From positions 1,364,001-1,428,000 of the forward strand of contig NZ_CP130713.1 of assembly GCF_030553055.1 (NCBI RefSeq): a stretch of 64,000 nucleotides of DNA. Reading direction: 5' to 3'. Under the pieces are notes generated by a model. It was not told the origin of the DNA. It was given only the letters and a program-made list of their open reading frames with translations, and did not search any database. The position numbers and the translations under genes are program-made. The stretch comes from Streptomyces sp. XD-27 (GTDB taxonomy: Bacteria; Actinomycetota; Actinomycetes; Streptomycetales; Streptomycetaceae). This document shows, in pieces, positions 44,902-57,300 of the stretch (its first letter is position 1; the number at the start of each line of letters is the position of its first letter).

Positions 44902-46623
44902 TCAGCGTGCGGTGGACGGGATCGGCTCGCGGTGGTGCGGGGAGGGTGTCTGCCCTCCTACGGGAATGACGACATGGGTCGGCGGAGGCGCGCTGTCGTC
45001 GATGGTGGCCGTGAACTCCTTGCCGTCGTCCCGGCAGACGAACTGCATGACCTGCCGTCCGGCGGCCGCGGCCCTGATGAGGCCGCCCGTGGTGGCCCAG
45101 ACACCGGAGATGTAGAAGTTCTCCAGTCCGGGCAGCTTCGGCCCGTGCTTCTTGGTGAGTTCCTCCAGCGCCTCGCTGCTTTCGCCGAAGGGAAGCCAGC
45201 CCGCGATGGACCCGTCGTAATTCCCGGTGTACCGGACCTGGGTGAGGGGGGTCGCCAGATCGCGTACCGCGATGGATTCCCGCAACCCCGGGAACCGCTC
45301 GTCCAGGAACTCCACCAGCGCATCGCGCACCTGGTGCTTGGCCGCGTAATAGCCGCGCCCGTGCCGCAGCGGGAGGGTGTGCACGGTCTCTCCCCGGTGC
45401 CTTCGGGTGTTCTGCTCCGGGCGTCCTTCGTTCACGGCCCGCCAGGGGGCGGTCTCGGAGAAGTACGTGGCGTAGACGACCGTCGTCTCGCGCGGCGACA
45501 GCTCCGGGTAGTGCACGCTGCGGAACTGGACGTTGACGCTCGGATGGCGGAGACCGGTCAGCTTCGCCGCCTGCACCTGGTCCAGCAGGAACGTCGTGCA
45601 CGGCTCGCCCTGCGGGAAAGGCTGCCTCAGGCCGAGGAACAGCATGACGTAGCCGGGGAAGACCTGGCCCGGTTCCTTGATGGTGTGCGTGAACAGGTCC
45701 TCGTACTCCCCTTGGAGGTAGCAGCCCTTGAGGAGCTTCGTCGTGGCGGTGTAGCCGTCGCACGCCGACACCACGATGTCGGCGCGGTGCTCGCTGCCGT
45801 CGCTGAGCCGCACGCCCACCGCCCGGTCGTTCTCGACGAGGACCTCCTCGACCTTGGCGTTGTACGTCACCTTGCCGCCCAGCCGCAGGTAGCGCTGCTC
45901 GACGGACCGGGAGAGGCCGAGCGAGCCGCCCTCGGGAACCCCGGCCGAATGGTTGGCGTGCGAGGCGAGCTGGAAATAGAACGGCAGCAGCGGGAAGCCG
46001 GGGTGCTTCTCGTAGAGGATGAAGTTGAACGCCTCCCGCAGCAGCGGCTCCCGGAACCTCGCCGAGAAGTCCGACATCATCGTCGCCATGGATTTGCGCA
46101 GGACGTTGACGTACGGGAGGAAGGACGCCAGCATCCGGTAGCGCTCGAACCGGCCCATCAGGCCGACCGGTTTGAGGAACGGATAGGCGGTCATGCACCT
46201 GCGGAAAGCGCGCAGGCTGTCGCAGAACTGCCGGATCAGCTTGCCGTCGGCGGGCGAGATCGCGGTCAGGTGGGCCTGCAACCGGTCCGGGTCGGAGTAG
46301 AAGTAGACCGCCCTGCCGTCCGTGGCGCGCACGATGTTGAAGACGTCGAAATGGCGCATCTGCTTGCCCTGGAGCGCACCGAGTTCCAGCCAGATCTGGT
46401 GCATCTCGCTGTTGCCGGGGCCGCTGCCGAGCAGCCAGCTGATGCAGCAGTCGAAGGTGAAGTCGCCGCGGTCCCAGGCGGTGCAGCAGCCCCCCGGTAT
46501 CTCGTGCATCTCGAAGATCTGGGTCCGGTACCCGTTCATCTGCGCGTAGGCGCCGGTGGAGAGTCCGCCGATGCCGCCGCCGATGATGATCATTGTTTCT
46601 CTGTTCCGTCGCGTCCGCGACAT
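44902..46623 (-). CDS. ftdD: PTM cyclisation flavoprotein 2 (phytoene-desaturase-like, FtdD-like)
   Basis: This 573-aa FAD-dependent enzyme of the CrtI/retinol-saturase superfamily has the dinucleotide motif MIIIGGGIGGLSTGAYAQMNGY, then FEMHEIPGGCCTAWDRG, and a C-terminal FAD contact FYISGVWATTGGLIRAAAAGRQV. PTM flavoproteins of this type reduce and cyclise the polyene tetramate to form carbocycles. ATG 46623 has GAGGAGG 9 nt upstream, and 35 nt separates it from the paralogue upstream. The two share length, the PGGCCTAW motif and YTGN(Y/F)xGSI, so they came from a duplication. Confidence 0.88.
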   Translation of the reverse strand: MSRTRRNRETMIIIGGGIGGLSTGAYAQMNGYRTQIFEMHEIPGGCCTAWDRGDFTFDCCISWLLGSGPGNSEMHQIWLELGALQGKQMRHFDVFNIVRATDGRAVYFYSDPDRLQAHLTAISPADGKLIRQFCDSLRAFRRCMTAYPFLKPVGLMGRFERYRMLASFLPYVNVLRKSMATMMSDFSARFREPLLREAFNFILYEKHPGFPLLPFYFQLASHANHSAGVPEGGSLGLSRSVEQRYLRLGGKVTYNAKVEEVLVENDRAVGVRLSDGSEHRADIVVSACDGYTATTKLLKGCYLQGEYEDLFTHTIKEPGQVFPGYVMLFLGLRQPFPQGEPCTTFLLDQVQAAKLTGLRHPSVNVQFRSVHYPELSPRETTVVYATYFSETAPWRAVNEGRPEQNTRRHRGETVHTLPLRHGRGYYAAKHQVRDALVEFLDERFPGLRESIAVRDLATPLTQVRYTGNYDGSIAGWLPFGESSEALEELTKKHGPKLPGLENFYISGVWATTGGLIRAAAAGRQVMQFVCRDDGKEFTATIDDSAPPPTHVVIPVGGQTPSPHHREPIPSTAR

Positions 46624-46658
46624 TGCCCAAGACCTCCTCGGGTCCTTCTGGTGGTCGG

Positions 46659-48326
46659 CTAGCCGACGGGCCACGTGTCCAGTTGCGGCAGATAGCCGAG
46701 CTTGTCGCGGTGCCAGGGTTCGCCGCCGGGGCTCTCCCACGCCCGGAATCCGAGCCCCAGCTCCTCGCAGACGTACTGGGTGACGTAGCGGCCCGCGGAG
46801 GCGGTGCGGATCAGGCTGCCACCGCCGATCCACTGCCCGGTCATGGAGAAGCCCCGCAGCCCCGGCAGGCGCATCCGGTCCTTGTTGACCAGCTTGTTCG
46901 CCAGGTCCTCCGCTTTGGTGAACGACTTCCAGGCGAGGATGGACCCGTTGAAGTTGCCGGTGTAGCGCAGGGTGGTGGCCGGTGAGGCCACGTCGACCGT
47001 CTCGATGCGGTCGCCGATCCCCGGATGGTGCCGCTCCAGGAATGTCCGTACGAAGTCGACGACCTGCCGCTTGCGGGCCCAGTACTCCTTGCGGTCGGTG
47101 CTGCGCAGCGTCTTCCAGTAGTCGAAGTCGCTGAAGTAGGTGCAGTGGATCACCGACTTGCCGGGCGGGGCGAACCCGTCGGAGTAGCGCGAGCGCAGCT
47201 GCACCACGATGCTGTTCTGCATCACGGCCGGGAGTTCCTTGCTGTCCTCCTCGGACAGCAGATAGGTGGTGGCGTGCCGGGCGTCGGGGTCGACGTCGCC
47301 GTCCAGGCCCACGAACGCGGAGACCACCCCCGGATACAGGATGTCCGGTTCGTGGAGCATCTCGTTGTAGAGCGTGTCGATCGTGGGGCTGGTGTATCGC
47401 CCGCCCAGCATGCCGTAGATCGTGGTGTATCCGTCGCAGGCCGAGATGACGTGGTCGGCGTAGTGCCGGGTGCCGTTCTTGAGTTCCACACCGATCGCGC
47501 GGCCGTCCTCGACGAGAATGTTGGCGACGCGCGCGCGGTAGTCGACGCGGCCGCCCAGCGAGGTGTACCGCTCCTCGATGGACCGGGCCAGGCCCAGCGA
47601 TCCGCCCTGCGGGAAGCCGGCGTTGCCGTGGTACGCGCTGGCCATGTTGAACAGGTACGGCAGCAGCGGGAAGACCTCGTGGTCCTGGTAGAAGATGTTG
47701 GGGAACGCCTTGCGCAGCAGGGGGTCCTGGAACTTGCCGCACCACTTCTCCATGGAGGTGGCGGCGGTGCGCCAGAACAGCCGGAAGGCCGGGAGCACGG
47801 TGCGCAGCATGCTGAGCTTCTCGCGCGCCGTCCGCAGCGGCGGCGGTGTGAGGAACGGGTAGAGGTTGACGTTGATGAAGCGCCGCAGGTCCCGGCAGAA
47901 GCCGCGGATCAGCGGCGCGTCCACGGGCGAGATCTCCAGCAGGTGGCGCTCCAGCCGGTCGGGGTCGTTGTAGAACGTCACCGAGCGGCCGTCCTCCCCG
48001 ACGACGGTGTTGAACATCTCGAAGTTCGCGATCGTCTTGCCGTCGAGGGCGCCGAGCTCGCGCCAGATCCGGGCAGCGTCGTTGTTCGCTCCGGTGCCGG
48101 TCAGCCACTCGATGCAGTAGTCGAAGATGTAGCCGTCGCGCGCCCAGGCGGTGCAGCAGCCGCCGGGCAGGACGTGCTTTTCGAGGATGCGGGTCTCCAT
48201 CCCGCTCATCTGGGAGTAGCAGCCGGTGGCCATGCCGCTGATGCCGGCTCCGATGATGAGGACCCTGGGCTTGGCTCCGGGGGCGCGGTCCCGGCGGCTC
48301 CAGACCGGTCCGTTGTCACGCGGCAC
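46659..48326 (-). CDS. ftdC: PTM cyclisation flavoprotein 1 (phytoene-desaturase-like, FtdC-like)
   Basis: This paralogue of the next gene has 555 aa from GTG 48326. That start has GGAGG 8 nt upstream; GTG 48335 would sit in the RBS itself. FAD motif RVLIIGAGISGMATGCYSQMSG, LEKHVLPGGCCTAWARDG, and C-terminal GFSMTGQWIGGGSLIRTASAGRYV. It overlaps the end of the PKS-NRPS gene by 11 nt, so the two are translationally coupled. Two such enzymes are typical for clusters making 5-5-6 ring PTMs (ikarugamycin has one), so a 5-5-6 skeleton is expected here. Confidence 0.88.
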   Translation of the reverse strand: MPRDNGPVWSRRDRAPGAKPRVLIIGAGISGMATGCYSQMSGMETRILEKHVLPGGCCTAWARDGYIFDYCIEWLTGTGANNDAARIWRELGALDGKTIANFEMFNTVVGEDGRSVTFYNDPDRLERHLLEISPVDAPLIRGFCRDLRRFINVNLYPFLTPPPLRTAREKLSMLRTVLPAFRLFWRTAATSMEKWCGKFQDPLLRKAFPNIFYQDHEVFPLLPYLFNMASAYHGNAGFPQGGSLGLARSIEERYTSLGGRVDYRARVANILVEDGRAIGVELKNGTRHYADHVISACDGYTTIYGMLGGRYTSPTIDTLYNEMLHEPDILYPGVVSAFVGLDGDVDPDARHATTYLLSEEDSKELPAVMQNSIVVQLRSRYSDGFAPPGKSVIHCTYFSDFDYWKTLRSTDRKEYWARKRQVVDFVRTFLERHHPGIGDRIETVDVASPATTLRYTGNFNGSILAWKSFTKAEDLANKLVNKDRMRLPGLRGFSMTGQWIGGGSLIRTASAGRYVTQYVCEELGLGFRAWESPGGEPWHRDKLGYLPQLDTWPVG

Positions 48327-51300
48327 GCGTGTCACCTCCCGTGAGGGCGTCGCGGAGAAGGTCGGCGTTGTGCGCTATGTGCTCCGGGTCGAGCATGTCG
48401 GCGTGGCGGCCGAAGCCCTGGAGCACCGCGGTGGACGTGGTGGAGCTGCCGTGCCAGGTGCCGCGCTCGCCCGCCGCGTAGAACGCCGCCTTCTCCTGGT
48501 CGGAGATGACGCTGACCGGGGCGCTGACCGCGCCCAGGTTGGGGGTGCGGCTGCAGAAGTAGATGTACTCCCTGGCCTGGTCGAGGGTCTCCTTGGCGAC
48601 GATGTCCGAGCCGGTGTGCTTGCGCAGGTGCTCGCCGAGCTCCTGCTCGAAGGCCGCGAAGTGCTCGCTGCCCAGCTCGAACGCCTCGGCGATGCGGTAC
48701 GAGTCCATGATGACGACGCCTGGCACGTGCCGGCCGCGCCCCTCCAGCTCCTTGGCGACCTCGAAGGCGAGGTTGCCGCCGAGCGAGTAGCCGAACAGGA
48801 CGCAGGAGCCGTCCGGCTGGAGGGACTCGACGAGGTCGGCGTAGCGGGTCACCTTGGCGTCGCCGTCGAGGTAGTTGAACGCGACGAAGTCGAACTCCGG
48901 CAGGTGGGCGGCGAACTGGCGGTAGACCAGGCCGTGTCCGCCGGCCGGCGGGAACCCGAAGATGGTCCGGGTGTCGCCGTCCCGCTGCTGCGTGGCGTTG
49001 AACCTCAGGTAGGGCTGGGCCCCGGCGATCCTGCCGGTGATGATGTGCTCGACGGTCTTGGCCATGCCGTGCAGGGTCGTCACCTTGAACAGGTGGCTGA
49101 CCGGGATGGTGATGGCGAACTCGCGCTGGAGGTTGTAGATCAGCTCGATCAGCTTGATGGAGCTGCCGCCGATCTCGAAGAAGTCATGGCCGAGGCCGAC
49201 CTGCTCCAGGTCGAGCAGCGCCTTCCAGTGCTCGGCCATCCGGACCTCGTACAAGGTCACCGGTGGTTCGTGGGCCTGGTCGTCGGCGTCGGTCCGCGGA
49301 GCGGGCAGCGCGGCGGCGTCGACCTTGCCGTTCGGGGTGAGCGGCAGCGCGGGCAGCTCCACGAAGTGGGTCGGGATGAGATGCGTCGGCAGGTACCCGG
49401 CCAGGTGCCGGCGCAGCGCGCGCCGGTCGAGGGTCTCCCCCGCGGCCGGGACGCAGTAGGCGCACAGCGCGGTCTCGCCGACGACGTCCCGCGTCACGGT
49501 GACGACGGCCTCGGCGAGCGCCGGCCACAGCGCCAGCTGCGATTCGATCTCGCCGAGCTCGACGCGGTGGCCGCGTACCTTGACCTGGCTGTCGGCGCGG
49601 CCCAGCAGTTCCACGCCGCCTTCGGCGTCCCAGCGGGCGAGGTCGCCGGTGCGGTACAGGCGTAAGGCCGCGGAGTCGGCGGCGGGTGCCAGGGTGACGA
49701 AGCGCTCCGCGGTCTGCTCCGGGTCGCCGGCGTAGCCGAGTGCGACGCCCTCGCCGCCGATCCACAGTTCGCCGGGCACGCCGGGGGCGACCGGCCGGCG
49801 CTGTTCGTCGAGGATGTACAGGGTGCTGTTGGGGAAGGGCCGTCCGATGGGCACCATGCGGCTCGGCTCCAGATGGTCGGCCGGGCCTTCGAAGTAGGTG
49901 CTGTCGATGGTGGCCTCGCTGAGCCCGTAGGAGTTGATCACGCGGGTGCCGGGCCCGCACAGGTCGCGCAGCCGCTGGTACTCCTCGACCTTCCAGGCGT
50001 CGGAGCCGACGATCAGCAGCCGCATGAAGTCCAGGCGCTTGTCCTCGCGGGCGCAGTGGGCCATCAGGCCGCGGACGACGGCGGGCACGAACTCGGCGCA
50101 GTCGACCCGCTCGGCGAGCATGGTCTCGTACAGCCTGACCGTGTTGAAGAGCAGTTCGCGGCCGACGAGGACCAGGGTGCCGCCGGAGCACAGGGCCCGG
50201 ACCAGGTCGCCGGTGAAGACGTCGAAGGAGAAGCCGGCCATCTGGAGGTGGACACCGGGGGCGCGGTCCAGGCCGTACTCCCGGCGCCAGGCGGCGTAGG
50301 CCGAGGCCAGGTTGCGGTGGCTGACCTGGACGGCTTTGGGCCGGCCGGTGGAGCCGGAGGTGTGGATGACGTACGCCGGGTCGTCCGGGCCGGTGGTGAC
50401 CGGGAGGTCGGGCGCCTCGGTGGCCGCGTCCTGCGGCCGGTGCAGTTCGGTGAGCGACGCGACGTCGGTGGTCAGCCCGGTCAGCCGGTCGCGTGCGGAG
50501 TCGTCGGCCACGACGAGCGCGGCGCCGGCGCCTTGGATCATGTCGGCGAGCCGGTCGGCCGGGTGGTCGGGGTCCAGCGGGAGGTAGACGCCGCCCGCCT
50601 TGAGCACGGCCAGCAGGGTGACGATGAGTTCGGGCGACTTGTCCAGGCACAGCGCCACCACCGCGCCGTCGCGGATGCCGCGCTCGCGCAGCCGCCCGGC
50701 CACATGGCGGGCGCGCCGCTCCAGTTCGGCGTAGGCCATGCGCCGGGTGGCGCCGGACTCGGCGGGCGCGGAGACCGCGATGGCCTCGGGGTGTTCGGCC
50801 GCGGCCCGGCTGATGAGCTGGTGGACGGGGGTGCCGTGATCGACCGTGTGCCCGGCGCCGCTCCAGGTGCCGAGGATGTGCGCGCGCTCCTCGTGGGCGA
50901 GCATGTCGAGCTGCCGGACGGGCCGGTCCCCGGTGGCCCGGGTCAGCTCGTCGAGGACGTTGACGTAGTGCGCGACCAGGCGCCGCATGGTCGCGGGCAG
51001 GAACAGGTCGGTGTTGTACTTGAAGACGCAGTGGAAGCGCCGCTCGGCCTCGTCCTCGTAGGCGGACAGCGTGAGGTCGAACTGGCCCTCTTCTTCAGGG
51101 AGTTCGATGTACTCCAGGCGGTAGCCGTACTTCTCGGTGGCCACCTTGTGGGTGAGCAGGATGAACATCGCCTGGAAGACGGCCGAGCGGCTGGGGTCGT
51201 GCTGGAGGCCGAGCTTCTCCACGAGCAGCACGAACGGGTACTCCTGGTTGTCCAGGCCGCCGAGGACGGTCTCGCGGACCTGCTGGAGCAGCTCGGCGAC

Positions 51301-54300
51301 GGTGGGCGTGCCCGCCAGGTTCACGTGCAGCGGCAGCGGGTTGACGAAGTAGCCGTAGACGCCGGCGAACTCCTCCTGGGTGCGGCCGGTGACGGGGCTG
51401 CCGACGATGATGTCGTCCTGTCCGGAATACCGGTGCAGCAGCACGTAGTAGGCGCTGAGCAGGACCATGAACACGGTGACGTTGTGCTCGCGGGCCAGGG
51501 CGTGGACGCGGGCGCTGAGGTCGGTGTCGAGGACGAAGAACTCGGACGCGCCGTTGTGGGTCTGCACGGCGGGGCGGGGCTTGTCGGTGGGCAGGCTGAG
51601 GACCGGCACCTCGGCGGGCAGGTGGGATGTCCAGTAGTCGAGCATCCTGCGGGCGTCGCGTCCGGCGAGGAACTGGTTCTGCCAGTTGAGGAAGTCCAGG
51701 TAGCGGGCGGTCACGGGGGACAGTTCGGCCTGCCGTCCCTGGCGCAGGCCCTCGTAGACGGCGAGGAGCTCCTCGATGAAGGTGAAGGTCGAGATGGCGT
51801 CGGAGACGATGTGGTGGACGGCCTTCATGATGATCCAGCGGTCCTTGGCCCGTTTGAACAGGCGGAACCGCACCAGCGGGTCCCGCTCCAGGTCGTAGGG
51901 CTTGCGGTACTCGCGGATGATCATCTGGTGGATGTCGTCCCACGCGTGGTCCTGGACGTCGAACAGGGCGAGGTCCGGCTCGGTGGCGGACGAGATCTTC
52001 TGCACCGCCTGGCCCGTGTCGAGGACGAAGTTGGCGCGCAGGCTGGGGTGCCGCTCGATGACGGTGCGCACCGCCTGGAACATCAGCTCCGGGTCGAGTT
52101 CGACCCGTACCTCCACGGCGCCGCCGATGTTGTAGGCGAAGCCGTCCGGGTTGAGCTGTTTGAGGAACCACAGGGCCTTCTGGTTCTGGGTGAGCGGATA
52201 GCGCTGCTCGTCGGTGAACACCTCGACGGCCCCCGTGTCGGCGCCGCCGTCGCCGCCGGCCGCGACCAGTTCCGTCAGCTGGTCGCGGAGCTGGGCGGTC
52301 AGCTCGTGGACGGGGGCGTTGCCGAGCAGGGCCACCACCGGGAGCGCGACGCCCAGTTCGGTGTGGATGCGGGCCCGCAGCTCCATCGCCAGCAGGGAGT
52401 CCAGGCCGAGGGCGCCCAGTCCGACGGCGGGGTCGACCTGTTCGCGGGTGACGCTCATGACGCCCGCGACGAGGCCGGTGAAGTGCTCGGTGAGGAGGGC
52501 CTGGCGCTGCTCCTCGTCCGCGTCGCGGAAGGCGTCGAGGAAGCTGCTGGTCTCGCCCGCCTCGGTGCTCTCCCCCGCGGTGGCCAGGTCGGCGACCAGC
52601 GGCGGCGGCGAGGCGTACCAGGAGAGGAAGACGGGCCAGTCCACGACCGTGGCGACCATCAGCTGGGCCCGGTCCTGGCCGATGACGCGCTCTAGTACGG
52701 CCATGCCGGCGTCGGGGGACAGCGAGCTCATGCCGCGGCTGTTGCGGTAGTGGTCGATGAGCCCGAGTTCCTCGATCATGCCGGTGGCCCAGGGGCCCCA
52801 GTCCAGGCTCAGCGCGGGCAGGCCATGGGCGCGCCGGTGGTGCGCGAGGGCGTCCAGGAACGCGTTTCCGGCGGCGTAGTTGGTCTGGCCCGCGGTGGTG
52901 AGCAGGGAGGCGATGGAGGCGAAGAGGACGAAGTGGTCGAGTGGTTCCTCGCTCAGGTGGCGGTGGAGCAGATAGGCGCCGACGACCTTCGGGTCGTGTA
53001 CGGCGTCGAAGACCTTGCGGTCCATCTCCGGCAGCAGCGTGTCGCGGACCTGGCCGGCGAGGTGGAAGACGCCGCGGATCGGCGGGGCGTCGGTGCGCCG
53101 GTACTCCGCCAGCCAGGCGGTCAGGGCCGCCTCGTCGGTGATGTCGAGCGGCGCCGGGATCGGCTGCGCGCCCAGCGCTTCCAGTTCCTTGAGGAAGCGT
53201 ACGTTCCGGCCGACGGCGGTGTCGGGGTCGGTGTGCCGCCACTGGTCGCGCGGTGGCAGGGCGGTCCGTCCTACGAGGATGAGCCGGCGGGCGCCGCGTG
53301 TGACGAGGGTGCGGCACAGCAGTCGGCCGAGGGCGCCGAACGCGCCGGTGACGAGATAGCTGCCGTCGGGGCGCAGCCGCAGCGGCAGCGGGTGGGTGAG
53401 GCCGGTGGCCTGCGCGAGCCGGCTGGTGTAGCGGCGGCCGCCGCGCAGGGCGATCTCGTCCTCGCCGCCCTCGGCGATCTCGCGCAGTAGGTCCTGGGCC
53501 TCGGCGCGGCGGGCCTCGGGGTCCGCGCCGTGGGCGGGGTCGAGGTCGATCAGGGTGCCGCGGTGGCCGGTCAGCTCCTGGTACCACAGCACCCGGCCGA
53601 CGCCCCAGGCCGGGGCGGCGAGCGGGGCGACGGTGTCGTCGGGGCGGACGGCCTGGGCGCCGCGGGTGACGATGTGCAGCCGGCCGCCGGCCCCGGTGGC
53701 CGCCATGGCCTGGGCGAGGGCGATCAGGGAGTAGGTGCCGGTGCCGTTGTGGGCGGCGAGGGCGGCGTGGTCGGTCGCGTCGAGGGGCGGCAGGTCGAGG
53801 TTCCACAGATGGACGACGGTGTCGAACGGGGCGCCGCCGGGCGGGCCGTCGGCGGCGGCGCCGAGGTCGGTCAGCAGCCGTGTGAGGTCGGCCGCCGAGC
53901 CCGGTTCGACGGTGGAGTGGCGCCGGTCGTCGCCGAGGTGGTAGCCGGTGCCGGGGCGTACGAGGTGGCAGCGGCCGCCGTCCGCGGTGATCTGGGCCGC
54001 CAGTTCGTCGGCAATGCCCTGGGCGTCGGCGAGGATCAGCCAGCCGCCTCCGCCGCGCGCGGGCGGTTCGGCGATGCGCGGGACGTCGGCGGGTCCGGTC
54101 GCGGCGGCCGCGGTGGCCAGGGGCCGCTCGGTCCAGGCGACTTCGGTGAGCCACTTGTCGATGGTGCCGCGGGCGACGGTGGTGGACGCCTTCTCGACGT
54201 CGGCGGCGCGGAATCCGCTGATCCGGCCCAGTGGCGTGCCGTCGTCGGCGTACACGGCGATGTCGCCGAGGAGTTCGTCGCCGTCCCGGTGGGTGAGGGT

Positions 54301-57300
54301 GGCGTGCGCCCACAGCGGCTGGTCCCCGACGGGGTCGAGGCGGACCTCGCCGATGGACAGCGGCAGCCGGATGCCGGTGCCGCCGGTGTCCGCCCGCAGG
54401 ATCTGCGGGGTCAGCAGGGACTGGAAGCAGGCGTCCATCAGGACAGGGTGGACGTGGTGGCGGCCGGCGTCGTCGCCGATGGGCGCGGTGGGGCGGATTC
54501 TGGCCAGTGCCTCGTCCGCGCCGATCCACACCTCCTCGATGCCCTGGAACGCCGGTCCGTAGTGGTAGCCCAGGGAGGCGAGGGCGGCGTAGACGCCGGG
54601 GCCCTCCAGGTGGCGGTCGGCGCGCTCGCGGATGGCGTCGGGCTCCAGCGGGGCGGTGTCGCGGCGGCGCTGCCCGGCCCGTACGACGCCGCCCGCGTGC
54701 ACCGTGCGGTCGTCCGGGTCGCCGGTGACGGTGGCGATGGTGAACGCGGCGCCTTCGGTGGAGAAAGACAGCTGGACGGTCCTGGCCTCGCCGTCGGGGA
54801 GGAACAGGGCCTTGCGCAGCTCGATGTCGGCGAGCGCCGCCTGGGTGCCACCGGTCATGGCGCGTACGGCCTGGGTCGCCATCTCCAGGTAGCCGGCGGC
54901 CGGGAAGAGGGCGTTGCCCTGGATGCGGTGGTCGTCGAGGTAGGGCATCGTCTCGACGTCGAGCCGGGCTTCCCAGGTGGGTTCGGCGTTGGCGGTGCGG
55001 CGGCCGAGCAGCGGGTGGTCCTGCTCGCCGAGCCGGATCTGCCGTACGGGGGCGGGCTCGACCCAGTAGCGGTCGCGTTTGAACGGGTAGCGCGGCAGCG
55101 GCACGGGGCGGCCCGCGGGGTGCAGGACGTCCCACGCGATGTCGACGCCTGCGTTGTGCAGGGTGGCCAGCGACAGGGTGAATCGGGCGGTCTCGTCCTC
55201 CTGGCGGCGGATCGAGGGCAGCGTCACGGCCTCGTCGGGTGCGCCGCCGCGGGCCGCGAAGCATTCCTGGATGGAGTGACCGAGGACGGGGTGCGGTCCG
55301 ATCTCCAGGAAGAGGCGGTGGCCGTCGTCGGCGAGGCGGTCGACGGCGGCGCGGAAGTGGACGCTGTCGCGGACGTTCTTCCACCAGTAGGCGGCGTCCA
55401 GCTCGGTGCCGTGCGCGTCGGCCCGCGTGCCGGTGAGATACAGCGGCAGCCGGGCGGGCCGGGGCTGGATGTCGGCGAGGGAGGACAGCAGTTCGTCCTT
55501 GATCATGTCCATGCGGGCGCTGTGGTACGGCACGCGGACCTGGAGGAACTTGGCGAAGACCTGCTCGGCCTGGAGCTCGGCGGCCAGGTGGGCGAGGGCG
55601 TCCTGGTCACCGGCGAGGGTGATCGCGGTCGGGCTGTTGACGGCGGCTACGGAGACCGCGTCCCCGTAAGGCGCGACCCGCGCTGCCGCCTCCTCCTCGG
55701 TCAGGCTGACGGCGAGCATGGTGCCGGTGTCGACGAGCTTCTGCTGGAGCCTGCTGCGGTGGACGACGACCGTGACCGCGTCCTGGAGGCTGTAGACCCC
55801 GGCCTCGTAGAAGGCGGCGGCCTCGCCGGTGCTGTGTCCGACGACGGCGTCGGGCGTCACGCCGTACGACCTCCACAGGGCGGCGAGTCCGGCCTGGACG
55901 GCGAAGTTGGCGGGCTGGGCCAGCCAGGTCTGGCTCATCTTGGAGTCCGCCTCCTCGGCGTGCATCTCCTCGATGAGGGACCAGCCGGTGAGCTTGCCCA
56001 TCTCCCGGTCGATGCGCTCGACCGTCTCGCGGTACACCGGTTCGCTGGCGAACAGCCCGCGGCCCATGGCCCACCACTGCGGGCCCATCCCGGTGAAGAC
56101 CCAGGCCAGGCGGCGGCGCGCCGGAGCCAGGGTCTGACCGAGGACCACCTGGGGGTGGGTCTCGCCGCGCTCGTAGGCGGCCAGGGCCTCGTCGAGGCCG
56201 GTGCGCGATCCGTACACCACCGACAGGCGGGCCTCGTGGTGCTGGCGGCGGTGGGCGAGCGTGTGGCCGAGGTCGGCCAGCGGCACGGGGGGCGCGCCGT
56301 GGGCGCCGGCCAGCTCCCGGCGGATGCCGCGGACGAGTTCGGGCAGGACGGCCGGGTCGCGCGCGGTCAGCGGGAGGATGGACAGCCCGGTGCGCTCCGC
56401 CGCCCCGGCCGCCCACGACGGCTGGGGGGTGCGCGTCGGCGGGGCCTCTTCCAGCAGGACATGAGCGTTGGTGCCGCCGAAGCCGAAGGAGTTCACGCCC
56501 GCGCGCGCGGGCCCCTCGTGGTCGGGCCATGCGGTGGGCCGGGTGGGGATCCGGTACGGCAGCGCGTCGAGGTCGATCTCCGGGTTGATCCGGTCCAGGT
56601 TGATGTGCGGCGGGATCGTACGGTGCTTGAGGGACAGGGCGGTCTTGATCAGCCCGGCGATGCCGGCGGCGGATTCGGTGTGCCCGATGTTCGTCTTGAC
56701 CGAGCCGACGTAGGTCGTGCTGCCCGGGGTGCGGCCGATGGACAGGGCTCTGCCGAGCGCGGCCGCCTCGATCGGGTCGCCGACGGGGGTGGAGGTGCCG
56801 TGCGCCTCGACGTACTGGAGGCTGCCGGGCGCGATGCCGGCTTCGGCGCAGACCCGCTCGATGAGGGAGACCTGGGCGTCGGCGCTGGGCACGGTGATGC
56901 CGGCTGTGTGCCCGTCCTGGTTGACGCCGCTGCCGATGATCACGGCGTGGACGGGGTCGCCGTCGCGCAGTGCGTCGTCCAGCCGTTTGAGCGCGACGAC
57001 GCCGACCCCCTCGGCGCGCACATAGCCGTCGGCGGCGGCGTCGAAGGTGCGCGACCGGCCGTCCGGTGAGAGGAACCCGCCCTTGGTCTCCGCGATGGTG
57101 TACTGCGGCGCCATGTGCAGCAGCGTGCCGCCCGCGAGCGCGAGACCGATCTCGCCGCGGGCCAGGGCCTGGCAGGCGAGGTGCACGGCCACCAGGGAGG
57201 AACTGCACGCGGTGTCGACGGAGAGGCTGGGGCCGCGGAAGTCGAAGCAGTACGAGATGCGGTTCGACACCATCGTCATCATGGTGCCGGTGGCGGTGTG

